Shown here piece after piece: positions 24,974-33,111 of a DNA stretch of 64,000 bases. Made by a program: the position numbers and the translations under genes. Below the pieces are notes generated by a model. That model had not been told where the DNA came from. It ran no database searches and saw only the letters and a list, made by a program, of their open reading frames with translations. The stretch comes from Bacteroidales bacterium (lineage in GTDB: Bacteria > Bacteroidota > Bacteroidia > Bacteroidales > UBA932): assembly GCA_017482565.1 (NCBI GenBank), contig JAFUMO010000067.1, forward strand, positions 1 through 64,000, written 5' to 3'. Numbering within the stretch: position 1 is the stretch's first letter; every line of letters begins with the position of its first letter.

Positions 24974-26281
24974 CTATTTCCAGTCGCCGCGGAGATTCCA
25001 GTCTACAGGAATGCCGAGGCGGGTAAGGTTGTCAAGAAGTTTGGTACGGGTGGAGGCGGCATCATCCTCAACCCCCTGCTTCCCCTCATAAAGGGAATAG
25101 CTGCCTCGGAGGGCAGTCTCGGTCATGTTGGGCATGATTACATTTGCACCGGCAAGAAGGGCCTTCTCTCGGCCGTCGGGATCCAGAACCTGAAGGGCAG
25201 TGGTGGCGGCAATATTGATGTGGGGCATGAGGATGCGGAGCCGGGCCACCATATCAATGCAGAGCTCCAGAAGCTCCCCGTTGCTGAGATTCATGAAGTC
25301 TCCTCCCGACAGCCTATTGCCTGGAGTCCCTCCACACAGTACATCCCCTGAAGGGCACGCAACGGCTGAACAACCTGCAGAACCTCCACACAGTACATCC
25401 CCGGAAGGGATTCCATCAGCGGAATCACCCGCCGCATTTCCCCGCACTGACTCCACAAACCGCCCCAAAGGGGTATCCTTGTGGGGGATGTAAGGCCCCA
25501 TCCCCACCATATCCACCTCCATCTCCCTGAAAAACCTGAGGTCCTCCTCCAGATGGGAATATGTCTGGAACGGCAACCCTATCATCACACCTGTACCAAG
25601 GAGATACCCGGAACTCTTGAGGTCCTGCAGCGCCTTGACTCGGGTATCGTATGAGTGTATAGCTCCGGCAGCGGCAGAGATGTCCGCTGCCGCTGCAGCA
25701 GGGGAAACAGTGGCGGCATGAGTGTCTGCAGGGCAGCAGAATGCTCCCGGCCCCGGATGTATCTTCTCGTAAAGTTCCCTGTTGGAAGCCTCAATTCTCA
25801 AGAGATATCGGGAAGCACCTGCCTTTTTCCATTCCCTATATACCTCAATGGGCTGCTCTCCGAGGGAAAGGGTGATTCCCAAGTCATTTGTTGGTGCGCC
25901 AGCTGCAGGCGAACCTGATGCTGATGCTCCTCCGGCGGGTTTCCCCCCCCCTTCTGGGACGAGCCCCCTTATATCATATATCAGACGGGAAATCCTCTCA
26001 ATGAAGGCAGAGTCCGAACGCTCACCTCCCTGGATTGCTATTGAACCGTAACCGGCATCAAGGGCAAACTGCGCCTCCTGAAGCACCTGGGCATCAGTCA
26101 TCTCATATCTCCTCGCACAGGCATTTCCTGAACGGATTCCACAATACAGGCAGTTTTTCCTGCAGATATTGGAAATCTCTATCAATCCGCGGAAATAGAC
26201 ATTCGGGCCCCTGTGCAGGAGTTTCAATCTGTAAGCCTCTTCCCTGAGGCGCTTCCTCTCTATGTGGGTCTGCGGAAACAA
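24974..26281 (-). CDS. hydE: [FeFe]-hydrogenase H-cluster maturase HydE (radical SAM)
   Basis: A radical-SAM enzyme with the cluster motif CRKNCLYCG (CxxxCxxC) just after FRGLIEISNI, and the downstream HydE/BioB-like blocks GYGSIAIQGGERSD, YLLRIEASNRELYEKIHPG, GVMIGLPFQT and MVGMGPYIPHKDTP. It helps build the H-cluster dithiolate bridge. The only in-frame ATG (26467) would overlap hydF by 154 nt, so TTG at 26281 is proposed (435 aa). The N-terminus is then shorter than in most HydE. Three Ala/Gly/Ser/Pro-rich insertions break the conserved barrel, the last holding a repeated PSGDVLCGG block. No hydG is in the window. Confidence 0.85.
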   Translation of the reverse strand: MFPQTHIERKRLREEAYRLKLLHRGPNVYFRGLIEISNICRKNCLYCGIRSGNACARRYEMTDAQVLQEAQFALDAGYGSIAIQGGERSDSAFIERISRLIYDIRGLVPEGGGKPAGGASASGSPAAGAPTNDLGITLSLGEQPIEVYREWKKAGASRYLLRIEASNRELYEKIHPGPGAFCCPADTHAATVSPAAAAADISAAAGAIHSYDTRVKALQDLKSSGYLLGTGVMIGLPFQTYSHLEEDLRFFREMEVDMVGMGPYIPHKDTPLGRFVESVRGNAAGDSADGIPSGDVLCGGSAGCSAVACPSGDVLCGGTPGNRLSGGDFMNLSNGELLELCIDMVARLRILMPHINIAATTALQVLDPDGREKALLAGANVIMPNMTETALRGSYSLYEGKQGVEDDAASTRTKLLDNLTRLGIPVDWNLRGDWK

Positions 26282-26313
26282 TTTATCTCTATTGAAAACT
26301 ATGTTTATACTTC

Positions 26314-27573
26314 TTATTGAATATCCAGGGCCCCTTTTACAGCCCTGTTGAAGATGCCGGTAACGTATGCTATGCACATACCGTAGTTTGTAACCGGAAC
26401 TCCGGCGGCAATCACCTTCCTTATCCTGTTGCACAGCTGCCTGCGGGTAACCATGCACCCGCCGCACTGCAGCACAAGGGCAAAATCCCCAAGCGGAGGG
26501 AGTTCATCCAGCCCTGAAACAAAGGTAAAATTGAGGCTGCATCCGGCCCTCTTCTGCAGCATGGCTGGAATCTTCACCCTCCCTATATCCTCACATGAGG
26601 TATGGTGCGTACACGACTCCAGCACCAGAATCTTATCCCCCTCCTTCAGGGAACCAATCTTCTCCGCCCCCCTGAGATACTCCTCAAAAGGTCCTTTTGC
26701 CCTGGCCATCAGCACGCTGAAGCTTGTCAGCGGTATCTCCTGCGGCACAACTGCGGCAACCTGCCTGAACACCTGGCTGTCGGTGACCACCATTTTAATA
26801 CTCCCTTTACTCTGCTCCTTGTAGGGAAGCTTGGGGGAAGCAGGTTCTCCCCTTCCCGACAAATTATTCTCAAGATACCCCTGCAGCTGCTCAGGCTGGA
26901 GCACCGAGGCAACTCCCCCATTATCAAGGATATCCCTGATGGCCATCACCTGCGGAAGGATAAGCCTCCCCTGGGGCGCCTCCGAATCAATAGGGCACAC
27001 CAGCACAAAATTATCCCCCGGCTCCACAAGCCCCTCCATAATTGTCCTCTCACCGCCTTGGAGCAGCAACCCCTTGGTAATGAATGCCATTAGCATCTCA
27101 ATGGCATCTCTCTGCTCCTGAGGGTCCTCCATACAGCAAGAAAACTCCACCACATCACAATCATACATATTATTGAGGTCCCCAGCCACACCGCAATCCA
27201 ACGGGGTAATATCAGACTTGTTATGCACCACAACCACCGGAAGCTCATTCTCCTTGAACTTCATCAGCAGGTCCTTCTCCTCCTTCCCGAAAATATTTGA
27301 AGTTATCACCAGCACAGCCAAATCCACCTCATCAATCACCTTCAGGGTCTTGCCAACCCTCTTCTGGCCCACCTCCCCAATATCGTCCGTACCGGCGGTA
27401 TCTATCAACTGCACCGGCCCCACTCCCGGAATCTCCATCCTCTTCTTCACCGGATCTGTAGTTGTACCCGCAGTATCAGACACAATTGCAAACTCCTGCC
27501 CCAGCAGCAGGTTCACCAAGGAACTCTTGCCAGTGTTCCTCCTCCCGAAAATACCAATATGCTTTACATTCAT
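26314..27573 (-). CDS. hydF: [FeFe]-hydrogenase maturation GTPase HydF
   Basis: A 419-aa scaffold protein for H-cluster assembly. The N-terminal GTPase domain shows G1 FGRRNTGKSS, G3 DTAG in LIDTAGTDDIGEVG, and G4 VHNKSDIT. After a dimerisation domain, the C-terminal cluster domain has CTHHTSCEDIGR and LQCGGCMVTRRQ, the CxH...CxxC pattern that holds the iron-sulphur cluster. It is immediately upstream of hydE with a short gap or small overlap, depending on the hydE start. A fermentative, hydrogen-producing lifestyle is implied. Confidence 0.95.
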   Translation of the reverse strand: MNVKHIGIFGRRNTGKSSLVNLLLGQEFAIVSDTAGTTTDPVKKRMEIPGVGPVQLIDTAGTDDIGEVGQKRVGKTLKVIDEVDLAVLVITSNIFGKEEKDLLMKFKENELPVVVVHNKSDITPLDCGVAGDLNNMYDCDVVEFSCCMEDPQEQRDAIEMLMAFITKGLLLQGGERTIMEGLVEPGDNFVLVCPIDSEAPQGRLILPQVMAIRDILDNGGVASVLQPEQLQGYLENNLSGRGEPASPKLPYKEQSKGSIKMVVTDSQVFRQVAAVVPQEIPLTSFSVLMARAKGPFEEYLRGAEKIGSLKEGDKILVLESCTHHTSCEDIGRVKIPAMLQKRAGCSLNFTFVSGLDELPPLGDFALVLQCGGCMVTRRQLCNRIRKVIAAGVPVTNYGMCIAYVTGIFNRAVKGALDIQ

Positions 27574-27620
27574 AACTTACAAATACTATAAAAATAGTTC
27601 TAAATGCAGATATTATCTTT

Positions 27621-29042
27621 CTATAATTCGTATAAATCATCTAATTGTATTTCTGCTTGGATATCGCCCCAATATTCATTTCGTGTCAGACCGTCTGTCG
27701 TAACCATAATGGAATGAATGGCCTTTTTCGTGCCTGTTACAGATTGAAAGACATTTCTTTTACGGGCAAGCTCGCCAGAATAACCGGAAGTGACAGTGTA
27801 CGGATCCTTGGAGTATTTCATTTCGCATAAATCAATTATTCCATCGCTACGGTCTATAAGCAGGTCTATCTGAACTCCTGTCCTGCCGACGCTCTCATCT
27901 GGCAGGCAACGCCATGCATATTCATTTGTAAGTATTCCGCTGATACCAAGCTTCTTTTTAATCTGGTCAACATGCCACAGACAAGTACGCTCAAATGCCA
28001 AACCGCACCAAGCATTATATTTTGGCGTTCCCAACATTGATTTCCAATAGTTTGAGCCTTGTCGTACTCCATCTATATATTCGTAATGGAATAAAGTATA
28101 ATGGTCAATCAGCTGGAAGATATCAGATTTTTTCCTATAGCCAATCATGGTGTAACTTCTAATGAATCCACACCACTCCAAATCTTTCAAGATATCAGAA
28201 AATGCTCCGTTATCTTCAAATCCCCCCGCTGCCAACAACTCTTGACGGGTCATACCCATCTTTTTTTTGGCTAATAGCTCAATGACACGAACATATGGTT
28301 CCACTTTTTTGAACAACGAAGCATAAAGCATCTCAAACTCATCATGCAGCTCCCCATCTGGAGAGAATATCAGTCTGTCAATCTCAGTGGTTATACTTGT
28401 ACCTTTTTGCAACAGACTCCAATAATATGGGACACCACCAAACACCATGTAGGCTTCAAGCATCTGCTTGCGGTTCAATACTAACCCGCGGGATTGAGCT
28501 AACTTCTCACATAATCCAAGAGGGAAAGGATTAAGGGATATACGATGGTTCAAGCGATTGTGCAGCCCACCCTTATTCTTGATAATTTTCTTGACCATCC
28601 ACGAGGTACTGCTACCGCATACCACAAAAACAATGTCCTTTCGTGCAGATGCCCATCCATTCCAAAACGATTCCAACTCTGATAAGAATCCGGAGCGTGG
28701 GGCATCCATCCATGGAAGTTCATCAAAGAAAACAATCTTTTTGCCATCATGCAGATTTGTAATAAATCGTTTGAGTTCACTGAAAGCATCACCCCAATTT
28801 GTCAATTCCGGAGTATCTTTCTGCCCATGTTCTTTGAGTGCACGACGGAAACGCACCAACTGCTTCCTTGCTGTCAAATTTGCTGCGCCGGTAAATTGGA
28901 AATCGAACCGATTTTCAAAGGTTTCTCTGATAAGAAAAGTCTTACCGACACGACGCCTTCCATACACCGCAACGAACTGCGAGTACTCTTCATGGAGAGT
29001 GCTTTGTAGTATTTGCCTTTCTTTGTTTCTACCAATGAGCAT
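27621..29042 (-). CDS. AAA ATPase with C-terminal DUF234 domain
   Basis: A 473-aa protein of the archaeal-type ATPase family that is multicopy in Bacteroidales. It has MLIGRNKERQILQ at the N-terminus, Walker A VYGRRRVGKTFLIRE, Walker B KIVFFDELPWMD, a sensor VVCGSSTSWM, a winged-helix region, and a C-terminal DUF234 nuclease-like part ending with QIDLLIDRSDGIIDLCEMKYSK, which resembles a (D/E)xK arrangement. Its cellular role is unknown. It is transcribed alone and divergently from the small membrane-protein gene; TATATTTG at 29075-29068 is a weak -7 candidate. Confidence 0.88.
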   Translation of the reverse strand: MLIGRNKERQILQSTLHEEYSQFVAVYGRRRVGKTFLIRETFENRFDFQFTGAANLTARKQLVRFRRALKEHGQKDTPELTNWGDAFSELKRFITNLHDGKKIVFFDELPWMDAPRSGFLSELESFWNGWASARKDIVFVVCGSSTSWMVKKIIKNKGGLHNRLNHRISLNPFPLGLCEKLAQSRGLVLNRKQMLEAYMVFGGVPYYWSLLQKGTSITTEIDRLIFSPDGELHDEFEMLYASLFKKVEPYVRVIELLAKKKMGMTRQELLAAGGFEDNGAFSDILKDLEWCGFIRSYTMIGYRKKSDIFQLIDHYTLFHYEYIDGVRQGSNYWKSMLGTPKYNAWCGLAFERTCLWHVDQIKKKLGISGILTNEYAWRCLPDESVGRTGVQIDLLIDRSDGIIDLCEMKYSKDPYTVTSGYSGELARKRNVFQSVTGTKKAIHSIMVTTDGLTRNEYWGDIQAEIQLDDLYEL

Positions 29043-29174
29043 GACATCGTTATTTTATATAACACAACAAATATAGCATATTTCGTGAGAAAACAAGCGG
29101 AAACATGAAATAAAATTATGTTTCCGCTATTTTACTAACGAAATTTCATTTTCACTACAGGGGACCGTGAGAAT

Positions 29175-29248
29175 ACCCGATGACCGGGTAACCACTCGAT
29201 GACTGAGTAACCACCCAGTAACCGGGTGACGACCCGGCTGAAGCCGGT
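29175..29248. repeat. three tandem 19-bp hairpin units plus a GC hairpin
   Basis: The units are ACCCGATGACCGGGTAACC, ACTCGATGACTGAGTAACC and ACCCAGTAACCGGGTGACG, followed by CCGGC-TGAA-GCCGG. Each unit pairs its ends (ACCC/GGGT or ACTC/GAGT), so the change in unit 2 is compensated. The rest of the gap 29043-29464 shows no gene. Confidence 0.8.
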
Positions 29249-29464
29249 CCCCGACTTCATCTGAACCCGGGGGCCGACTGCAAAAATTCATTTCCGTTAA
29301 TTACAAGCTTTTGGGTAAAAAGTTGTGGCCGAAGAGGGTAAATTTTTGAGGGGAAAGGATTATAAAAAAAGAAATTGCAGAAACAGATAAATTTTTTGAA
29401 GTTTTTCTTTTTCAGTGGCAGGTATAAAATGAGATGAGCTACTTTTATAATAAAGTTCTCATAG

Positions 29465-29522
29465 AGATGTGTTCATAAAATTGAGGAGACTGCGTCGTCC
29501 CAATTTTATATGAACACATCTT
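29465..29522. repeat. long inverted repeat (19/21-nt arms)
   Basis: The left arm AGATGTGTTCAT + AAAATTG and the right arm CAATTTT + ATATGAACACATCT pair with a 2-nt bulge around a 17-nt loop. It ends 33 nt before the small membrane-protein ATG, so it may form in that mRNA's leader. The right arm is followed only by TTTAT, a weak T-tract. Confidence 0.75.
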
Positions 29523-29555
29523 TATCATGATAACAATTAATAGAGTGAGTACAAT

Positions 29556-29705
29556 ATGAAAAAGAAAAAAAGTACACTTAATGAGTTCTGGAGAGACAGT
29601 ATGTGGTTTGTAGGATTTTTATTGTTGTTTTATATCATTTACCTTGTGGTGGAGTACTGGCCACACATTGTGGAGGGGTTCAACCGGGGGTGGAACAGTA
29701 GGTAA
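29556..29705 (+). CDS. 49-aa single-pass membrane peptide
   Basis: A short frame with a Lys-rich start (MKKKKSTLNEFWRDS), a hydrophobic segment (WFVGFLLLFYIIYLVV) and a tail EYWPHIVEGFNRGWNSR. The charge pattern suggests a cytoplasmic N-terminus and an outer, amphipathic tail. I do not recognise a named family, but similar small peptides with a GFxxGWN-like end occur in gut Bacteroidales. Support for coding is the clean start and stop, a charged-hydrophobic-amphipathic layout, and an otherwise empty intergenic region. No convincing promoter is seen. Confidence 0.6.
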   Translation: MKKKKSTLNEFWRDSMWFVGFLLLFYIIYLVVEYWPHIVEGFNRGWNSR

Positions 29706-29744
29706 TTAGCTCCTTTTTCACTACTTTTGCCGCCGGAAAGGCCC

Positions 29745-29805
29745 AACCGGGTAACCGCCCGATGAGCGGGTGACCACTGGGGTACCGGGTAACCGCCCGC
29801 CGGGT
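29745..29805. repeat. 19-bp hairpin repeat family, second locus
   Basis: AACCGGGTAACC is followed by the units GCCCGATGAGCGGGTGACC (29757-29775) and ACTGGGGTACCGGGTAACC (29776-29794) and a partial GCCCGCCGGGT. It keeps the 19-bp period of the array at 29175. It ends 18 nt before the helicase ATG, within its probable mRNA leader. Confidence 0.75.
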
Positions 29806-29823
29806 CAATTGAAACTTCAACAT

Positions 29824-31455
29824 ATGGCAAACACTTTTCAGGAGCTGGGCCTTAACAGCTATCTTATTAAGGCGATAGGGGAGATGGGGTTTGAGAAGCC
29901 CACACCCGTACAGGAGAGGATAATACCGGACCTGCTTTCACAGGAAAATGACATTGTATGCCTTGCCCAGACAGGTACAGGCAAGACAGCCGCTTTCGGG
30001 CTCCCTTCGCTGGAGCGCATTGTGGCGCACAATATGGAAAGGTACACCCAGGTGCTGGTCCTCAGCCCTACCAGGGAGCTGTGCAAGCAGATTACCCAGG
30101 ACCTGAGGAACTATTCAAAGTATCTGCATGACCTCCATGTGGTGGATGTGTATGGCGGTGCAGGGATTGAGCCGCAGATCAAGGCGCTGAAGAAGATTCC
30201 GCAGATTGTGGTTGCCACACCGGGAAGGCTTCTGGACCTTATCGGGAGAAAAGCTGTGGATCTCTCAAGAATCCATACCCTTATTCTGGATGAGGCCGAT
30301 GAGATGCTGAACATGGGTTTCAAGGAGGATCTGGATGCCATTCTGGAGAGTGTCCCTCAGCAGAAGAGGGTGCTCCTTTTCTCGGCTACCCTGCCTCTTG
30401 AGGTGGAGAAGATTGCCAAGACCTACATGCAGGATGCCCAGGTGGTTACAGTGGGCACCAGGAACAGCGGCTCAGACAATGTGAAGCATTATTACTATAT
30501 GGTCCACGAGAAGGACCGCTATCTGGCCCTCAAGCGTGTAGTTGATTATTACCCTGATATTTACGGTATCATTTTCTGCCGTACCCGCAGGGAGACCGGT
30601 GATGTTGCAACCGCCCTCATCAAGGACGGCTATGATGCCGATGCCCTCCACGGAGACCTCTCCCAGATGCAGAGGGATCAGGTGATGAGGCGTTTCAAGG
30701 AGAAGAACCTCAAGCTCCTGGTGGCAACCGATGTGGCTGCCAGAGGCATTGATGTGAACAACCTCTCCCATGTCATCAATTATAATCTTCCCGACGAGGT
30801 TGAGCAGTATACCCACCGCAGCGGAAGGACCGGCCGTGCCGACAAGACAGGAAAGTCTATTGTAATCATAAACACCAAGGAGCAGAGCAAGATCCGCAGG
30901 ATTGAGAAGATAATCAACAAGACCTTTGCTCAGGCGAAGCTCCCTACCGGCGAGGAGGTTTGCTCAAAGCAGCTCCTTTCCATGATTGACCATATAAATG
31001 CAGTGGAGGTAAGGGAGGAGCAAATTGCCCCATACATCCGGCTGATTGAAGACAAGTGGCAGGACATGAGCCGCAAGGAGATCATAAAGAAGTTCCTCTC
31101 TGTAGAGTTCAACCGCTTCCTGGACTACTACCGCAACGCCCCTGACCTGAACATCATCCAGGAGAAAAAGAAGAAGAATGAGGAAGGTGATGCTCCGGCA
31201 TATACTCCAAAACGCGGGGAGAAGGGATTCAAATGGGTGAAGCTATCCATAGGTACAAAGCAGAGCGTAACCACACGCCATATAATAAGGATGATGACAT
31301 CACTTGGTGTTGGCAAGAGAGGGATTGGAAAAATTGAGATCCGCCGCAGCGAGTGCTTTGTGAACATCAGCGCCAACGCAGCCAAGTATGTTGTGGAACA
31401 GACCAACAACACAGAATACCGCGGCCGCCGCCTGTGGAGCGGGATAGTTGAGTAA
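29824..31455 (+). CDS. DEAD-box RNA helicase with DbpA-type RNA-binding domain
   Basis: The ATG at 29824 (MANTFQELGLN) places the Q motif correctly; an upstream in-frame ATG reads through the 19-bp repeats and is rejected. The 543-aa protein has the Q motif (FEKPTPVQERIIP), motif I AQTGTGKT, motif Ia PTRELCKQ, motif II DEAD, motif III SAT, and motif VI HRSGRTGRADKTG. The C-terminus GKRGIGKIEIRRSECFVNIS is the DbpA domain, which points to ribosome assembly or cold adaptation (DeaD/CsdA group). TACTTTTG at 29722-29729 is a -7 candidate. Confidence 0.95.
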   Translation: MANTFQELGLNSYLIKAIGEMGFEKPTPVQERIIPDLLSQENDIVCLAQTGTGKTAAFGLPSLERIVAHNMERYTQVLVLSPTRELCKQITQDLRNYSKYLHDLHVVDVYGGAGIEPQIKALKKIPQIVVATPGRLLDLIGRKAVDLSRIHTLILDEADEMLNMGFKEDLDAILESVPQQKRVLLFSATLPLEVEKIAKTYMQDAQVVTVGTRNSGSDNVKHYYYMVHEKDRYLALKRVVDYYPDIYGIIFCRTRRETGDVATALIKDGYDADALHGDLSQMQRDQVMRRFKEKNLKLLVATDVAARGIDVNNLSHVINYNLPDEVEQYTHRSGRTGRADKTGKSIVIINTKEQSKIRRIEKIINKTFAQAKLPTGEEVCSKQLLSMIDHINAVEVREEQIAPYIRLIEDKWQDMSRKEIIKKFLSVEFNRFLDYYRNAPDLNIIQEKKKKNEEGDAPAYTPKRGEKGFKWVKLSIGTKQSVTTRHIIRMMTSLGVGKRGIGKIEIRRSECFVNISANAAKYVVEQTNNTEYRGRRLWSGIVE

Positions 31456-31500
31456 ACGCCGGCACCGGCCCCCCCGGCAAGCCTGCTTGCACTTATGCAA

Positions 31501-31566
31501 GGAGTGGCTCAAAAGGTGGATTTACGAGGCAAGCGTAACGCAAAATTTACCCTTTTGAGCCACTCC
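31501..31566. repeat. hairpin repeat, copy B (66 bp, internally deleted)
   Basis: The arms GGAGTGGCTC / GAGCCACTCC enclose AAAAGG...GGCAAGCGTAACGC...CCTTTT, with about 55 bp of the usual left interior missing. TTTT follows the right arm. It lies between the convergent helicase and flippase genes and overlaps the last codons of the flippase. Confidence 0.85.
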
Positions 31567-33044
31567 TTTTCTGTTTCATCCAGTCCCAGGAACCAGATGG
31601 CCCCGCCGCCTGCAACCACAACTGAAAAGCCTACAGTAAAGAATCTGAGCACCCCTTCCGGCATAAGGATGAACTGGGGCAGGGTAACTGCGCCAAGCAC
31701 CAGCAGAAGAGAGGCTACAGGAAAAAGCACCCTCCTGCAGAAGGCTCCAACCTCAAGCTTCACCTTGGAAACCACATCCGTGAAGAGGTATGCCACATAG
31801 CACATCTGTGCCATCATGGATATCAGCAATGCCCACACCGGAGCCGCACCGCATTTGAGTGCAATGTATGCCAGGGGAAGTACCGCCAATGTGATGAGCC
31901 TGCCATAAACCTCCATCCGCAACAGCTTTCCAGTGGCTGATATTATGGTGGCCATCCCGTATGAAAAGACAGCAAAGAATGATTCCACCAGAACTATTCT
32001 GGTAAATGCCACTGCATGCTCCGGCACATCCTTGAGCCATATCCCCAGGATAAACTCAGCTTCAAGGATCATCGGGAAGAGGAGAATTGCCATAAGCATT
32101 GTGCAGTATTTCACATTCTTCTCAAAAAGGAGTATCATTTGGGTGCGGTCACCTGAGGCATAGCACTTTACAATCTGCGGCCTGATTGGGGTATTGATGC
32201 ACTCCACCATCCTGAGCACAGCCACATTCACCTGCCTGGCCACCCCTGTTGCGGCATTTAGCACCGCCCCTCCAAAGAGATTCAGCAGCACATTCACCCC
32301 CTGCTGGGTTATTGTGACAACGCTATTTCCCCAGAAGGAGAGCCCCATGTAAGAGAGGAGTTCCTTCACCGTACCTGCGCTCCATTGCAGCCTGAGGGTA
32401 CATTCTGGGAATTTGCACAGGGCAAAGATTATGTATGAAAGGGTCTGGAGAATCTGGATTATGGCAATGGCTCCGGCATACCAGATGAGGTTGTCGGGAG
32501 TACCAAATTTCTGCATCAGCACCACAACGGCCAGCCTTGTGCATACATCCAGGATACCCAACAGGGCAAAGAAATCCAGCCTCTCGCGGGCTATCACCGC
32601 CCCGCTGAAAGGGATCTGCACAATTGAAAGTAGCACCGCTGCCAGTGAGAACTGATATACCCAGAAGGTTGCCGCCTCCCTACCCGGCGGGATGTTCAGC
32701 CCGGCCTCCACAAACCACAGCCCAAGGCTCTCGCCCACAGCCGCAAAAATGAGGAAAATGATGAGGAAAATTGTAAGGCTCTGGGAAAAATACCCCATGG
32801 TGCGGAGAGGATTCCCCTCCCCCAGCCCAATGTTCAGGAACCTCTGTACTGCTCCCGACAGGCTTCCGCTGAGCACTGTGAATATTGAGACAATCCCCCC
32901 TACAAGGGAATAGATGCCGAAATCCTCAACCCCGAGCACCTGCAGCACCACCCTTGAGGTGTACAACGAAACCAGCATGATAAAAATCATCCTGATATAC
33001 ATGTACGCCGAATTCCGCACTATCCGTTTGTGGTTTTCTTCCAT
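31509..33044 (-). CDS. polysaccharide flippase-like membrane protein (MOP superfamily)
   Basis: A 511-aa protein with about 12-14 membrane segments. The N-terminus IVRNSAYMYIRMIFIMLVSL and YTSRVVLQVLGVEDFGIYSL is typical of oligosaccharide flippases. It probably exports a lipid-linked glycan together with the glycosyltransferase encoded upstream. The last roughly 14 residues (RVNFALRLPRKSTF) are encoded by hairpin repeat copy B, so the native C-terminus has been replaced or extended. It is a separate unit from the flippase at 4085-5515. Confidence 0.88.
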   Translation of the reverse strand: MEENHKRIVRNSAYMYIRMIFIMLVSLYTSRVVLQVLGVEDFGIYSLVGGIVSIFTVLSGSLSGAVQRFLNIGLGEGNPLRTMGYFSQSLTIFLIIFLIFAAVGESLGLWFVEAGLNIPPGREAATFWVYQFSLAAVLLSIVQIPFSGAVIARERLDFFALLGILDVCTRLAVVVLMQKFGTPDNLIWYAGAIAIIQILQTLSYIIFALCKFPECTLRLQWSAGTVKELLSYMGLSFWGNSVVTITQQGVNVLLNLFGGAVLNAATGVARQVNVAVLRMVECINTPIRPQIVKCYASGDRTQMILLFEKNVKYCTMLMAILLFPMILEAEFILGIWLKDVPEHAVAFTRIVLVESFFAVFSYGMATIISATGKLLRMEVYGRLITLAVLPLAYIALKCGAAPVWALLISMMAQMCYVAYLFTDVVSKVKLEVGAFCRRVLFPVASLLLVLGAVTLPQFILMPEGVLRFFTVGFSVVVAGGGAIWFLGLDETEKEWLKRVNFALRLPRKSTF

Positions 33045-33080
33045 AAAGCCAATTAAAGTATCTGTTGCCGGCAGGTAGTT

Positions 33081-33110
33081 ACCCGGTCAGCGGGTGGCTG
33101 CCCGATGGGG
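33081..33110. repeat. 19-bp hairpin repeat family, third locus
   Basis: ACCCG-gtcag-CGGGT followed by a degenerate second unit beginning GGCTGCCCGATGGGG lies between the flippase and the glycosyltransferase. The motif is shared with the arrays at 29175 and 29745. Confidence 0.55.
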
Positions 33111-33111
33111 T

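Noticed and set aside
26314..26467. ATG 26467 as hydE start
   Set aside because: It would need 154 nt of overlap with hydF and adds residues unlike any HydE N-terminus.
29175..29248. Possible CRISPR array
   Set aside because: Units are 19 bp in direct contact without unique spacers, and no cas gene is in the window.
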